Below are positions 19,400-30,472 of a stretch of 64,000 bases of DNA, piece by piece; position 1 is the stretch's first letter, and every line of letters starts with the position of its first letter. The position numbers and the translations under genes are program-made. The notes below the pieces were generated by a model that was not told where the DNA came from, searched no databases, and worked only from the letters and a program-made list of their open reading frames with translations. Source of the stretch: Cymbomonas tetramitiformis (taxonomy: Eukaryota > Chlorophyta > Pyramimonadophyceae > Pyramimonadales > Pyramimonadaceae); NCBI GenBank assembly GCA_001247695.2, contig LGRX02027633.1:1-64000 (forward strand), written 5' to 3'.

Positions 19400-19643
19400 G
19401 GTTATAGCCCACGCACCTTCAGTGTTAGCTTGGTTTTTGTTCTCTAGTTCGCTTCGCGCCCTGCGACTCTATTCGACATCTATTCGACATCCCGACATCA
19501 GCGCCGGACCGACTTACCTCAGCACCGGCCGACACGAAATTGTGCCGCCTCCCAAAATTTATTCGACATCTACCGCCGTTTTTTTTGCTGCACACCCAGT
19601 GTGCTCAATTTCACCGCTGGACAAACGTTACTTTATTCCCGCA

Positions 19644-21275
19644 ATGGCCTCTGCCCGACGTGAAGGTCTTGGTTCCGCTCTGCGTGCTGCCCGCACGCGG
19701 GGAGGCTCCACCCCGTCACATTCGCCCTCAGGATCACAGAGCACTCCTGTTTCATCCCGTGGACGCCGTAGGATTGTAGGGACGTCATCATTACGGTCTA
19801 AACCGACATCTACGGTCGACGCCCCGACGGCTTTCGACTATTTCAACGACCCCGACGTGTTGGGGACCACGCCCGTGGAAGAGGGCCGCGAGGACGAGTA
19901 CATCGAGCAGCTGGCTTACGCTTTTCAGTACGGCAGCGACCTCCTGTCCTTCCTCAAGTCCACTGGTCTCAAAATGCCCACTGGCTTCACTCTGGACACT
20001 GCGACTGCCGACGTTGACTTCAACGCCCTGCTTTCCGGATTGGCCCATGTGCTGTATCCCGTGTCTTACCACGAGACAGCGAAGCTTCTGGACTTGGAAC
20101 ATGACCACGAGTTCTACCACGTGACCGTCAACGAGCTCCTCTTCACCATTTTGCCCCACCCACTTCGTGGTAACGCTCTTAGCGTGTACCACGAATGTGC
20201 CCGCCACCACCCCGCTGACGGCCGCTACGCATTGCAGCGACTGCGCTACGAGGTGGAGGGCGTGCCCGACTCTGACGGCATGCGTTTCTGGACCCAGCTG
20301 CGGGCGGTTGTGCTCACCGAGATCGAGGACCCCGCCCCACAGCTTGCCTTGATTCGACGCCTTGGTGACCGCCATCAAAAGCTCAAGCCCAACTACACCG
20401 ACTCGGACCGCGTTGCGGACCTTTGGCATGTGCTGTCCGAGTCCGCCAAGAAATCGCCGTACGTAGCCCCCCTTTACTTGGTTGTGCTACGAGAGTTGCG
20501 GGCGGGTGCCACGTTCACGTTTGCCCGCCTCGCGCTCCGCATCCGACTTGCATTTAGGGACGAGAGCCCCCTCGCCACACTCTCTCCCTCTTCCACCGCT
20601 CCCGACCTTCCACCCGAGGGTTCCGGCTACCGCCCCAAGGGTGGCAGCCAGAAGCCCCCTCATCACGCTCCTCGCCCCGTTGCCATGGCCCTCCGAGCGC
20701 AGAAGCAATCCTTGGCGCCCTTGGAGGGCAAGTGGGTGGCCGACACCCCCAACTCGCTCTACCGCAAGTGGTCAGGTGTTGGATTCCCTTGCACCGTGTG
20801 CTTCCGTCTCTGGAACGTCACGGACGCTCATCCCGACACGCGTGGTGCGTGTCCCTGGGTATGCATCGAAGCCTTCGCCAACGACCGCCACTTGGAGATG
20901 TCTAAGCCGGCCACCCCCCGCCCGTCCCTCGACGCATCCGCTGCTGTACTGTCGTTGCCGCCGCCCGCCGTGGACGCACCTGCCCCGCCTGTTGAGGGCC
21001 CGACGGCTGCTGCATTCCATTCCGTGCGGCTCACTGAGCTCGCACCTGGTGGTGGCGACGCGATCGACCCCGTCGGCACCAGCGCTCTGGTGGTGCCTGC
21101 GGAGGATGCGGACACCTTCCCGCCGCCCGATAAACCTCAGGATCCTGCCTGCTACGGAGCCGCACTTCACGATGAGGACGACACCGATTGGCCGGCCTTC
21201 CGCTCTTCACCGATTTGGTTACCCAAGTACTCCGGTGTCACCGGCGATGAGCATGGCAACTCCCCAAAGCCCTAA
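19644..21275 (+). CDS. Gag-like protein of LTR-C
   Basis: 543 codons from the ATG at 19644 (MASARREGLGSALRAARTRG). The frame is also open upstream into the LTR, but this ATG is the first one after the primer site with a plausible protein start. It has a basic Ser/Arg-rich N-terminus, a helical central part (about residues 80-320) resembling a capsid domain, a Cys/His block near 385-410 (CTVC ... CPWVC), then a Pro/Ala-rich acidic tail. Third positions are GC-rich, unlike Ty3-1 around it, as expected of a separate later insertion. There are no enzyme motifs. The role as structural protein is inferred from position and fold-like pattern. Confidence 0.7.
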   Translation: MASARREGLGSALRAARTRGGSTPSHSPSGSQSTPVSSRGRRRIVGTSSLRSKPTSTVDAPTAFDYFNDPDVLGTTPVEEGREDEYIEQLAYAFQYGSDLLSFLKSTGLKMPTGFTLDTATADVDFNALLSGLAHVLYPVSYHETAKLLDLEHDHEFYHVTVNELLFTILPHPLRGNALSVYHECARHHPADGRYALQRLRYEVEGVPDSDGMRFWTQLRAVVLTEIEDPAPQLALIRRLGDRHQKLKPNYTDSDRVADLWHVLSESAKKSPYVAPLYLVVLRELRAGATFTFARLALRIRLAFRDESPLATLSPSSTAPDLPPEGSGYRPKGGSQKPPHHAPRPVAMALRAQKQSLAPLEGKWVADTPNSLYRKWSGVGFPCTVCFRLWNVTDAHPDTRGACPWVCIEAFANDRHLEMSKPATPRPSLDASAAVLSLPPPAVDAPAPPVEGPTAAAFHSVRLTELAPGGGDAIDPVGTSALVVPAEDADTFPPPDKPQDPACYGAALHDEDDTDWPAFRSSPIWLPKYSGVTGDEHGNSPKP

Positions 21276-21440
21276 GTATCAAGCTAGAGATGTGAATGCG
21301 ACTAGCGCCAAAGCATGGAATTGCCTCTAGCTAGGTTGAAAAAGGCCTCTCTGAGTTACATTTAACATCTCTTTTAGCCGCCTGTCCGGGTGTACCGGCT
21401 GGCCCTGCAGTGCACCTCCCGCCTTCGGGGTGAGGTGGTG

Positions 21441-21675
21441 TCACGGAGATGCCAACTTTCCCCCCATAGGGGGGGAGCAGTGGTGCACCTTTCTGTCACC
21501 CCTCGCCTGGCTGTCACTTGCAGTGCTGTCTGTGTCACTGTGTCACCGGCTCCCGAACCCTAAAGTCTCCTCAACATTTGTTATTATCAACTTTAGACTT
21601 CATCAGCTCGACACGACTGCCTTTTCTGCTTTACAGTGACAGTCAATATATAGATATATATCTCCTCTTCTATAA
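21441..21675 (+). repeat. LTR-C 3' LTR
   Basis: 235-bp partner of 19165-19399. Preceded by the purine-rich CGGGGTGAGGTGGTG tract. Confidence 0.86.
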
Positions 21676-21889
21676 GTTTTTATTATCCACAGATATGATA
21701 TCTCGCATGTATGCGTATCTGTGCAAGGGTATGATCTTGAACAAGGCTCACTACACCTTTAGCAAGGAAGGATCAATTTCCTGCTTCTATGCAACATAAT
21801 GATACAACATTAAGAGCAAGGTTTATATAGATCATCGACATGTATTAGTATATATTACAAGAAGTAAGGGCATAAGGCTGAATAAATGT

Positions 21890-22619
21890 TTAGCCTTCAT
21901 AGGCAGCTATTATGTCTGCTGCATTGGTCAGCTCTGTGGCTTTGACCCAGGTGTCATGCTCAGGGCCGTAGCCTGCATATCGTACTAAGTAGTATTTGAC
22001 ACCTCTAGTGAACTTATCTGAGAGTATATGTGATATCTCAAATAGTGGTTGCCCTTCTTCGGTGATCATCTGTGGCAGAGGCAAAGGTGCTTGAATCGAG
22101 TCATTGTACAGCTCTAATCTGGAAACAGGCTGTACCGGATGGATACGGATATCAAGATCTCCGAAATCTAGCTCGTATGCACGTCCATGGCTAAGCACTT
22201 TGGAAATGGTGAATGGCCCAATATATGGCTGCTTAAAGTGTCTGCCTGCCTCTGTCAAACCAGTCCATTGAATAAACTCGGTCCGTAAAAGAACTTTCTG
22301 CCCAACTGCAAACTGCTTAGGCATGTGAGTCTTATTGAATCTGGCTTGGCTAATTTCTGCTGCACGGGAAATGTTGTCTACCGCGTTGGCGTGAACAGCC
22401 GAATACTGGTCAAAATGATCTCGAATAGCTCTTTGTATTGGCACCGGAGCTTCTGGCGGAATAGTGATTACCAGATCGTGAGGCGAAAGTGGCTGCGCCA
22501 TCGAGTCGAGATAAAATGGTGAATAACCAGTAGATGCAGAAATTGTGTTGTTAATTGCAAACTCCACCAGAGGCAACTTGTCCTCCCACGAATTGGCTGA
22601 AGTATCATTGCAACAACAC
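21890..22619 (-). CDS. Ty3-1 pol exon 2: integrase C-terminal part and chromodomain
   Basis: This continues the integrase after an 84-bp intron (22620-22703). After the splice the protein reads ..CCCNDTSANSWEDKLPLVEFAINNT, the standard end of the integrase core. Next is a GPF/Y-type domain (FKQPYIGPFTISKVL), then at the C-terminus a chromodomain (SHILSDKFTRGVKYYLVRYAGYGPEHDTW). Chromodomains guide integration of chromoviruses to heterochromatin by reading histone marks. The reading frame is only joined correctly if the intron is removed. The stop is at 21890. Confidence 0.82.
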
Positions 22620-22703
22620 CTGAGGAAGAAAAAATACCATCTAATCAGTTCATAAACAAGAGGATGGTGAAATCGAATCATGAATCAACAATTTGAAAAT
22701 TAC
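22620..22703 (-). other. Spliceosomal-type intron inside Ty3-1 integrase
   Basis: 84 bases with donor CAG/GTAATT and acceptor TTTTTCTTCCTCAG/G. Removing it restores a phase-2 Arg codon and the conserved integrase sequence across the join. Without splicing the frame stops at once. Confidence 0.8.
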
Positions 22704-23851
22704 CTGAGGATGTCCTCAATGAAGGCATGGCTCCTCTCATTGGCAGCATTCGACTGTGGATGGTGTGAAGATGTCATGGACAATCTCGTACCAGTAGACT
22801 TCCACAGTGTCTGCCAGAATGTAGAGGTGAATCTGGGGTCTCGATCTGAGATGATGTTCCTCGGAAGACCATGGAGCTTGAAGATATGCTGCATATATAT
22901 AGAAGCAGTATGCTGAGCTGTCCAGGTCATGCTGAAGGGAATGAGATGACAGCGATGAGAGAATTGGCACATTACCACAAATATACTGTCGTGCCCATTA
23001 GTGGTGATAGGCAGGTCAGTGATCCAATCAAGAGATACATCTAGCCATTTTGTCTTAGGCACGGAATATCGTATATGTGCCTGACCATAAGGCTTGTGTC
23101 GCCTCGTTTTCTGGCGCTGACAAACGGGGCACTCCCGAATGTAGTTGATAGCTGCCGTTGTCATTCCTGGCCAATAATACCGGCTACGCAGAAGATGAAG
23201 CATGCGATTTTTGCCTACATGACCAGAAATAGTGGCTGAGTGGCACTCGTGAAGGAGAATGTGGCGGAGCTGTGTGATCTCACCGTCATCTGTGGGAACT
23301 TTAGCTGTTGGTGGTATGTACAGCTGTCTGCCATATATGGTCTTACGATAGATCAGTCCCTGAACAAGCTCGAAGCTGTAGCTGCTGACTGACTGAGATG
23401 AAGTCGATGATGTCAGCTTAGCCAAGATAGTCTGTGCAAATGTGTCACGATCATATTCAGATATAATGATGTCGTGAAGCTGGTGAGCTGATGAAGAGGA
23501 TATAAGAGCAATGAATGAAGAATCTGCAGACGGAATGTCGATGACTGGAACCTCGATGATGCCTCTATGTTTCAGACAATCAAGGAGTTCTAGGAGTGTA
23601 GAAATGCGAGTGAGCGCATCTGCAACCTTGTTCTTTTCGCCAGCGATATGCTCAATATGGAAGTTGTACTCGGAGAGCTCATCCAACCACCGTGCCTGTT
23701 TGGGGCTCAGTGTGGATTTAGTCTGGAAATAAACCAGAGGCTGATGATCTGAGCGTACTATGGTCTCAGGAGCTCCCAACAAGATATGGCGAAAGAACCG
23801 GAAGCCCTCCACAATGGCAAATAACTCGATCTCAGGAATAGGCCAACGTCT
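22704..23851 (-). CDS. Ty3-1 pol: RNase H end and integrase core (exon 1 part)
   Basis: Same frame as the protease-RT ORF but separated from it by an in-frame TAG at 23852-23854. It contains the second half of RNase H (ELFAIVEGFRFFRHILLG, VRSDHQPLVYF, KVADALTR), the integrase H2C2 zinc finger (HECHSATISGHVG ... CPVCQRQK) and the DDE core with Asp in SLDWITDLP, Asp in IISDRDPRF and Glu in ANERSHAFIEDIL. It ends at the splice donor at 22703, where CAG is followed by GTAATT. Confidence 0.83.
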
Positions 23852-25800
23852 CTATGTATCGGATAGAGTGACGCTGTGATAGCCACATGGCTTCAAACCC
23901 TTTCCTTGATCCTGAAGTATTACTTGACCAACGTGTGTGCCTGATCCATCGACCTCCATAATAGATGGCAGTTTCTGATCTGGGAGCTGCAATACTGGAG
24001 CGTTACAGATGGCACTTTTGAGATTGTCAAATGCCTGCTGCTGCTCTGTTTCCCAGACAAACTCTGCATTATCTTTAAGGAGACGATTGAGCGGCTCGGC
24101 AACTTTGGAGAATTTTGGTATGAATCTCCTAAATTGACCGACCATGCCCAAGAATGACCGAAGGGATGACTTGCCATCTTTAGCCATACGGCGTAGAGGC
24201 TGCTTTCCAACGGTGGGACCATAAGACACTGGAGGCTGAATTGCCATGACTGCTCGGATTCTGTCTTCGATGATGGATAGACCTGCTTCAGAGATGTGAT
24301 GTCCGATGAAGTCTATAGATCTGACGAACAACTCCACCTTGGAAGGCCTGATGAAGAACTGATGATCTCTGCAACGCTGAAGAAACTGTCGAACATGTGT
24401 CACGTGGCTGTCAAAATCTGGACTGTATACGATAGTGTCGTCCATGAATATGACAAGAAACTGATCGATGAAGTCGAAGAATGCTCGGTTCCCTACACGA
24501 AGTGCTGTTGCAGGAGCATTGGTCAATCCGAAAGGCATAACTGTCCATTCATAAGACCCGTATCTGGTACGAATAGCAGTTTTATGAATGTCGTCTGGAT
24601 GGATGGGAATCTGGTGGAAGAACTGGTTGAAATCAAATCTGCTGAACCAGTGTGCTCCTCTCAATTGCTCAAGTAGGGTGTCATGTGGTGGCAGTGGATA
24701 AGTGTCCTTTATGGTAATGTTATTCAGGGCACGATAATCACAACACATCCTCCACTTTCCCCCTGGCTTAGGAGCGAAAATGATTGGACACCCATATGGC
24801 GATGAAGAAGGACGAAGGATACCCAACTCGACATACTTGATGATTTGCCGTTTGAGCTCCTCCATCATGGGAACAGGGATTGTGCGAACTGGCTGAGATG
24901 GTGGTTTATGCCCAGGTTCAATGTTGATTCGATGATACCCACCTTCAAACCGTTCTGGCCTATGACCAGCTGGAAGATCCTCCTGGAAAATGTCTGAAAA
25001 GTCTTCTCTCACTTGGTCACGTGCTGCTGTGACCTCTGGGTCTTCCATTGTGGTGTCTGAGTCTGATGCTGTGAAGACCAGTTCACCATCGACCTCGGAG
25101 AGGAAAAAGAGATATGCAACGGCTTCTTCAGCCGAACCACTGGATCGAATGCGACGGAGATGTTTCCTCATAGTGGTGGCACTGACCAATTCCATTTCAG
25201 GAAGGCCATCTGAGTCTGAGTCTGCAGTCTGCTCAACTCTGGATAGAACTGTACGAACACTGGAACCTGATGAGTGTGTCTTGGTGATCGTCATGTTCTT
25301 CGACTGAAAGTCTATGTGTGGGTTCCTTCTCTCCAACCAATCCTGTCCCAGGATGACTGTGAAGGGCCTCATATCAATAACATAGAGGTCTACTGAATCC
25401 TTATACTTGCCCAGCGTGAATGTAGCATTGGGAAGATAGGATGTACAGGGTAATTGGCTTCCTCCAGCCAACCCCACTGAGAATGACGACGAGTCTGATG
25501 GTGATATACCAAGCTGAGAAGCAAATTGTCTGTCGATAAAAGATGATGTGGCTCCTGGATCTACCAAAATGTGAGTATTCTGTCCAAATACTTTCCCCTT
25601 GTACAACAACAGCTTCTTCTGTGATTTCAGCTGTGCTGTCTGAGACTGCATCTGTGCGATGTGCTCTGAGGGATTATCTGTTTGCTGGAACTGCAATGTC
25701 AGATTGGATAGGACTTCTTCTGAGATACTCTCAACCTGGCCACTTGCTTCAGTGGCATCTGCAGGCTGATCTATCCCCTCTGGGGTGCTCTGAACAGTGG
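23852..25800 (-). CDS. Ty3-1 pol: protease and reverse transcriptase
   Basis: The open frame runs from 26236, but the part right of about 25800 overlaps Gag out of frame and is probably not translated independently, so pol begins by frameshift or splicing near the gag end. Aspartic protease: ILVDPGATSSFID (Asp-Pro-Gly instead of Asp-Ser/Thr-Gly). RT: WRMCCDYRALNNITIKDTYP, FSRFDFNQFFHQIPI, MPFGLTNAP, and the catalytic FMDD in FLVIFMDDTIVY. Then the connection region (LGMVGQFRRFIPKFS) and the first RNase H Asp (MEVDGSGTHVG). It stops at the in-frame TAG at 23852, where family members have an uninterrupted RNase H. Confidence 0.83.
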
Positions 25801-27213
25801 TACCTGTGCAGTACCCTGAGAGTTTCCCTGAGGAGATGGAGCTGAAGCTGGAGCTGGAGATGGAGCTGGAGTTGAAACTGCAGCATTGAGGCTCTGCTGA
25901 TTCTTCAAGGAATTGACCAAGGTGTTGATCGTGTTGATAAGTTTGCCAGACCCATCCTTGGCACCCTGATTCTGCTGCTGTTGCTGCTGCCTCCGATTCT
26001 GAAAATAGGGATTTGGATTTGGAGCTGGTGGCTTTCCCTTGATCTCCTTTCCATCTGGGGTTCTGGTGGAGAAACAATCCTTTGTGGCGTGATTGGTACG
26101 ACCACATCGTTGGCAAGGCTGAGGAGGATTTGGTGCTGCTCCTTTTCCTTTTCCTTTTCCACCTTTTCCCTTGCCTTTTCCACCTTTTCCCTTTGTCCGA
26201 TTCTGTGGAAAATTCTGGCTGCCATTCTGATTCCAACTCCTATTTCTGTTGGATCTGTCATATGGCTTTTGGCCACGTCCTCTGTTCTGTTCCTTTCTGA
26301 CTGGACCTCCAGATGACTGTTCCTTCTGACCCCGATAGTGCAGGGTTTCCGATTGCTTGGAATGAATGACGTAGTTCAGATCAAGCAATATCTGTGTGGT
26401 TTCTGGCCACGACAGATTGTTCCTCTGCTCTTCTGTCAGATATCTGAGCTGAAACTGTCTTCTGAGATCTGGATCCATACAGGAGACGAATCTGTCCTTT
26501 ATCAGCACATCATTCAAATCAACTGCTGCCAGAGAAGCCAGTGATGTGAATGTGCGCAAATAATCTGCAAAGGTTTGGGTTCCTTGAGTCAGTGCCATAA
26601 GATGTTTCTTGGCTACTGATCTCTTATGAGGATTACCAAATTGTCTGAGAAAAGTCTGTCTGATCATTTCATAGGTGGAATGTGGCTGTTGTGCCTGAAC
26701 CTGAAAATAGTGTCTGTCATTGTTCTGTATAAGAGTCAAAAATACTGTAATCAAGTCCTTATCAATGACACCTGGATAGGTGAACTGGAAATATCTGTCC
26801 ACGGTATCCAACCAGACCTCTGCGTCCTGTCCTGTTTTGAATTCCCTTGGTGGTGTCATTTTCACCTTGGGGACCAAACTAGGTGGTGCTAATGGTGGCA
26901 ATGGTGCTGGTACTGAATCTGCATCTGGATCTAAAAAGACCAAAGGAGGATTGTCTTCTGAATATTCTGCTTCTGGTGCCTGTGGCTCATTAGCAGGATC
27001 CTTGTACCGACTCATATCTGGTTTCATGCGACTGACGTTGTCATAATAGCCAATGTGGTCATATCTGGTTAGTGTATCTGCATAACCAGCGATCCACTTC
27101 GGAACCTTAAACCGACTGTATGCATCATAGGAACCAAGAATGTCGAAAAACCAAGTCGAATGATCTGGGTTGATATCTGGAACCTCATGCTCTTCCTCTT
27201 CGATAGTAACCAT
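25771..27213 (-). CDS. Ty3-1 Gag
   Basis: 480 codons. Start at 27213, just after a pyrimidine-rich tract ending TTTTTAG, which could be a splice acceptor for the long leader. A retrotransposon capsid domain lies at about residues 115-280 (DAEVWLDTVDRYFQF, HKRSVAKKHLMALTQG, TFADYLRTFTSLA). Next come a Lys/Gly-rich basic tract (340-358) and one CCHC zinc knuckle (CQRCGRTNHATKDC, 367-380), then a Gln run and a Pro/Ala-rich tail. Role: particle assembly and RNA binding in the cytoplasm. Pol lies downstream in another frame. Confidence 0.88.
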   Translation of the reverse strand: MVTIEEEEHEVPDINPDHSTWFFDILGSYDAYSRFKVPKWIAGYADTLTRYDHIGYYDNVSRMKPDMSRYKDPANEPQAPEAEYSEDNPPLVFLDPDADSVPAPLPPLAPPSLVPKVKMTPPREFKTGQDAEVWLDTVDRYFQFTYPGVIDKDLITVFLTLIQNNDRHYFQVQAQQPHSTYEMIRQTFLRQFGNPHKRSVAKKHLMALTQGTQTFADYLRTFTSLASLAAVDLNDVLIKDRFVSCMDPDLRRQFQLRYLTEEQRNNLSWPETTQILLDLNYVIHSKQSETLHYRGQKEQSSGGPVRKEQNRGRGQKPYDRSNRNRSWNQNGSQNFPQNRTKGKGGKGKGKGGKGKGKGAAPNPPQPCQRCGRTNHATKDCFSTRTPDGKEIKGKPPAPNPNPYFQNRRQQQQQQNQGAKDGSGKLINTINTLVNSLKNQQSLNAAVSTPAPSPAPASAPSPQGNSQGTAQVPLFRAPQRG

Positions 27214-30200
27214 CTAAAAACAAAACACCACACAAAAATACCTTCCGCTAATTGCCTAACTGAGTGTGTGTGATTTATATGTTATATATGGTATATCAGT
27301 ATGTTTACATACATATAGTACATTAGTACATAATAATGAGGTAAGTATATATATATATATCCACCTTCTTCCCCCCTCAAGGAAGTGTGTGATACAGTGG
27401 CAGTTGTCAATTGCCAATACCTCATAATCAGCATGCATCCTTTAAGGAAGCATCTGTCACAGTTCTTGGGTTGTTGCCCATCATATAATCATGTTTGTGA
27501 TGAAACAGCATGATATATCAACGCCAAACACGAAATTTTATCGAATTACAGTGGCAGTTTAGGGCATATCACGTTACAGTGGCCCAAACACCCAATAGTG
27601 TGATTAGGGTGTTACATGGTATCAGTAACCCCAATATAGGTTAAAAATATGCAGTATAATGTTTTTGCAAAGATTTTTAAGCAAAACTGCATTTAGTACC
27701 TACATGAATGTTAAGTGGTTTTCAGGAGGTGTGTTACACCCCCTGTCACACATATTTAATTTTAGGGTTGTTATAGGGTGTTACACATGCTTGTGTGCTC
27801 AGGGATTATTTATCAATAGCTGAATAATTAGATCAGCAAAAAAAATCGACCCGAATTTTTCATTTTGGAATCAAACGTGGAACTTTTTCACGCATTTCGT
27901 TACAGCCAAAATGTACATCCCTATATATTCAACACCTAATATCTAGGGTGTTACACGAGATATGACCATGGTCATTATGATTTGCACATACCTCAATAGG
28001 TATAAAATCATAATTTGAAATAAAATAAGGTCGAAATTTCAGTTTTGAAATTTATCGCCAACGTTTTTCACCGATTTTACAGCCTTTTTCAGCCATGTTT
28101 CGGGTAATATATATATCATATCTCGGTGTGTGTGTGGAATATAAAGTACAGAATCGCTGTAATGACTTCACCTTTGCATATGACGAATTTCATAGCAAAT
28201 AAGTGAGTTGTGCTTTATATCAACATTCATGGTTGATAGCATTCTGGGTTTTACTGACTCAAACCCATGTACAGCAAATGTACCTTCCTGATTATATATG
28301 GATTTATCAACTTAAGTGGAAACACCCACTTTAGTGATATATATCAACCTATGATTTGTTCTGAGCATAGGTCTGTGCTCTTAAGATTTATCAAAGTGAT
28401 ATATCTTATCTAGAACAAATCTGGACTTTTGCTGGATACAATCACAGCAACCTCACACAGCATATTTATGTGTGTGTTTTGTCCTTTATAACTATGTCAG
28501 ATATCATGTAAGCTGATCTGAGAGTTACATGCAATATTGATCTGATCAAGTCTGATTCAATTGTCAATATGCAGAGTAGTTTTTGTAGTTGCTCCAGCGA
28601 TGATATGTGAGATGAGACGCATGGACTGCACCCAACAGTTACCAGCTGTTTTTGGGTGCAGTATTTAGCCTTCGGGTCTGGAGATAACTCCATCCAGCCC
28701 TTCAGCATGGTGTCTTATCCTGTTTACCATACTATCACCATCGCTTGACATCCAGCTCGCACATGTGTTAGCTGGATGGTACTATGTATCATGTGTTAAT
28801 ATGATATTTGAACACTACACTTTCGAGTCAGTGTGTTGTCAACTTACATAGTAGTGTCAGTGATTTGATTATTACACTTGTGAATCAGTGCAATGTCATT
28901 ATACTTAATGATATCAGTATTACATCAATACATAAGTTGCAGTGACTTGTGTATGCAATGACTTATGTACGGTACTTTCTGATTTAGTACACTATGTGTG
29001 TGTGTGAGATTTATGCTACTACACACACTTGTATATAGGTAATTGCTGATTCATTACACTATACCAAGTTGATCTATCACATAAGATGATCTGTATACCA
29101 CTAACAGCATGTATCTAACATGATATATATCAACTCGGTTAGTGACTGTAATCCTGCATATCTCATCGGCAGTGATGAGTTGCTTGGGTATATTTCACAC
29201 ATGGTTCCGGTGAATATTCCTTTCAGTGATCCACAATAGAACGATATGTGGTCCGGAGAGTATCTCGACTCCACCGGGACATAACGAGCTAATTATTGTG
29301 TTACCAACCACTGAATAGGCACCTTACACCATATGGGTTCAAATATAGTTAACATGCACAGCAGGATGTTTTTGTGCATGTCTGATGCATTGTGATATGA
29401 TGCCATATATTCCAGTTGCTACCGTGATCAAACTGGTTTATACATAATATCTGCTAACATGATGCATGCACTACTTACAATATTGCAGTCACTCAGTATA
29501 GAACGTGCATATACTCAGATGCTGCATGTTAGTGTGTGCCACATGTACTGTGAGTTCAGATAAACATCTCTTGCACACTATATTGCAGATGAGCATGAAA
29601 TGCTGACAATTTGAATATTTCTGCAGTCATCAATATATGGTGTGAAATGCTGTAGTATAATAATCAGATGTTCATCATGCATCCATTCAAAATATGCCTG
29701 CGAGTATACAGTTGTTTTGCAGAGTATTTTGACACGAGTGTATATTGTACAGTCGATCATAGCATCATCTTGACATTGTCATCGTCATCAATTGAAATCA
29801 TTCATATCGTGCTGCAAGTAACTTATACATTAGGGCACGCTGATGATTGCGAACGGTGCGACGCGCTGATGATTGCAAACAGTGCATCGCGCTGATGATT
29901 GCGAACAGTGCATCGCGCTGATGATTGCGAACAGTGCATCGCGCTGATGATTGCGAACAGTGCATCGCGCTGATGATTGCGAACAGTGTAACGCTGACAT
30001 GCATGTTGAAAGCTGCGATCCATTTCTGCGAAAACATGCGATCATCGCGTATACTGCCAAATGAGAATTAATCCATCGCGCATCACATGTATGCATACAG
30101 CGCCGATGACATTCTGCGCGGATAATTATTCCGCTGATGATTGCGCTTTCGCGTCGCTTCTACGAACATATGTAAACCTGCGAATCATGTATGCGAGTTC

Positions 30201-30472
30201 ATCATTATTGCTGCGCGCATATGTGCCATTTGCACACCTTCGCGCGCTGTTATCTCTGACGGTGTATATGTGAACAATTGTGATTCTGACGATGTCTCCT
30301 CGCGCACTATTTTCGCTTATGCAGCGATCAGCATATGCAGTATATCAATATTCGAGCGGATGTGACGCCAATTATTATTCGCGCTCCTCAACCTGCATAT
30401 ACAAAATTTTTGATATCTACGCTGCGCTCACACTAGAGTTCTCGTATCGTGCTTGGACGATCAGAATACCTC
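27214..30472 (-). other. Ty3-1 long non-coding leader (between 5' LTR and gag)
   Basis: About 3.26 kb with no credible ORF, A/T-rich, with several TGTAACACCC-type short repeats (27560-27960). The same leader is present, inverted and complete up to the gag start, at 49317-52462. Conservation in two copies shows it belongs to the family rather than being an insertion. Confidence 0.75.
29836..29995. repeat. 26-bp tandem repeat in the Ty3-1 leader
   Basis: Six or so units of GCTGATGATTGCGAACAGTG plus CATCGC. Only about two units occur in the inverted copy (49838-49886), so the number varies. Confidence 0.8.

Larger units (their letters stand above)
19165..21675 (+). mobile_element. Gag-only LTR retrotransposon nested in Ty3-1 (LTR-C)
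   Basis: Two 235-bp LTRs (19165-19399 and 21441-21675) differ at about two sites. The target duplication GTTTT is at 19160-19164 and 21676-21680. The first LTR begins TGACGG, while the second has TCACGG. The only gene is a gag-like ORF. High LTR identity indicates a recent insertion, later than Ty3-1. Confidence 0.88.

Noticed and set aside
19242..19643. Gag start of LTR-C at the upstream ATG
   Set aside because: That ATG lies inside the LTR, upstream of the primer site. The ATG at 19644 gives a normal basic Gag N-terminus.
29797..30096. Three overlapping minus-strand ORFs with His/Gln/Arg-rich repeats
   Set aside because: These are the 26-bp tandem repeat read in three frames.
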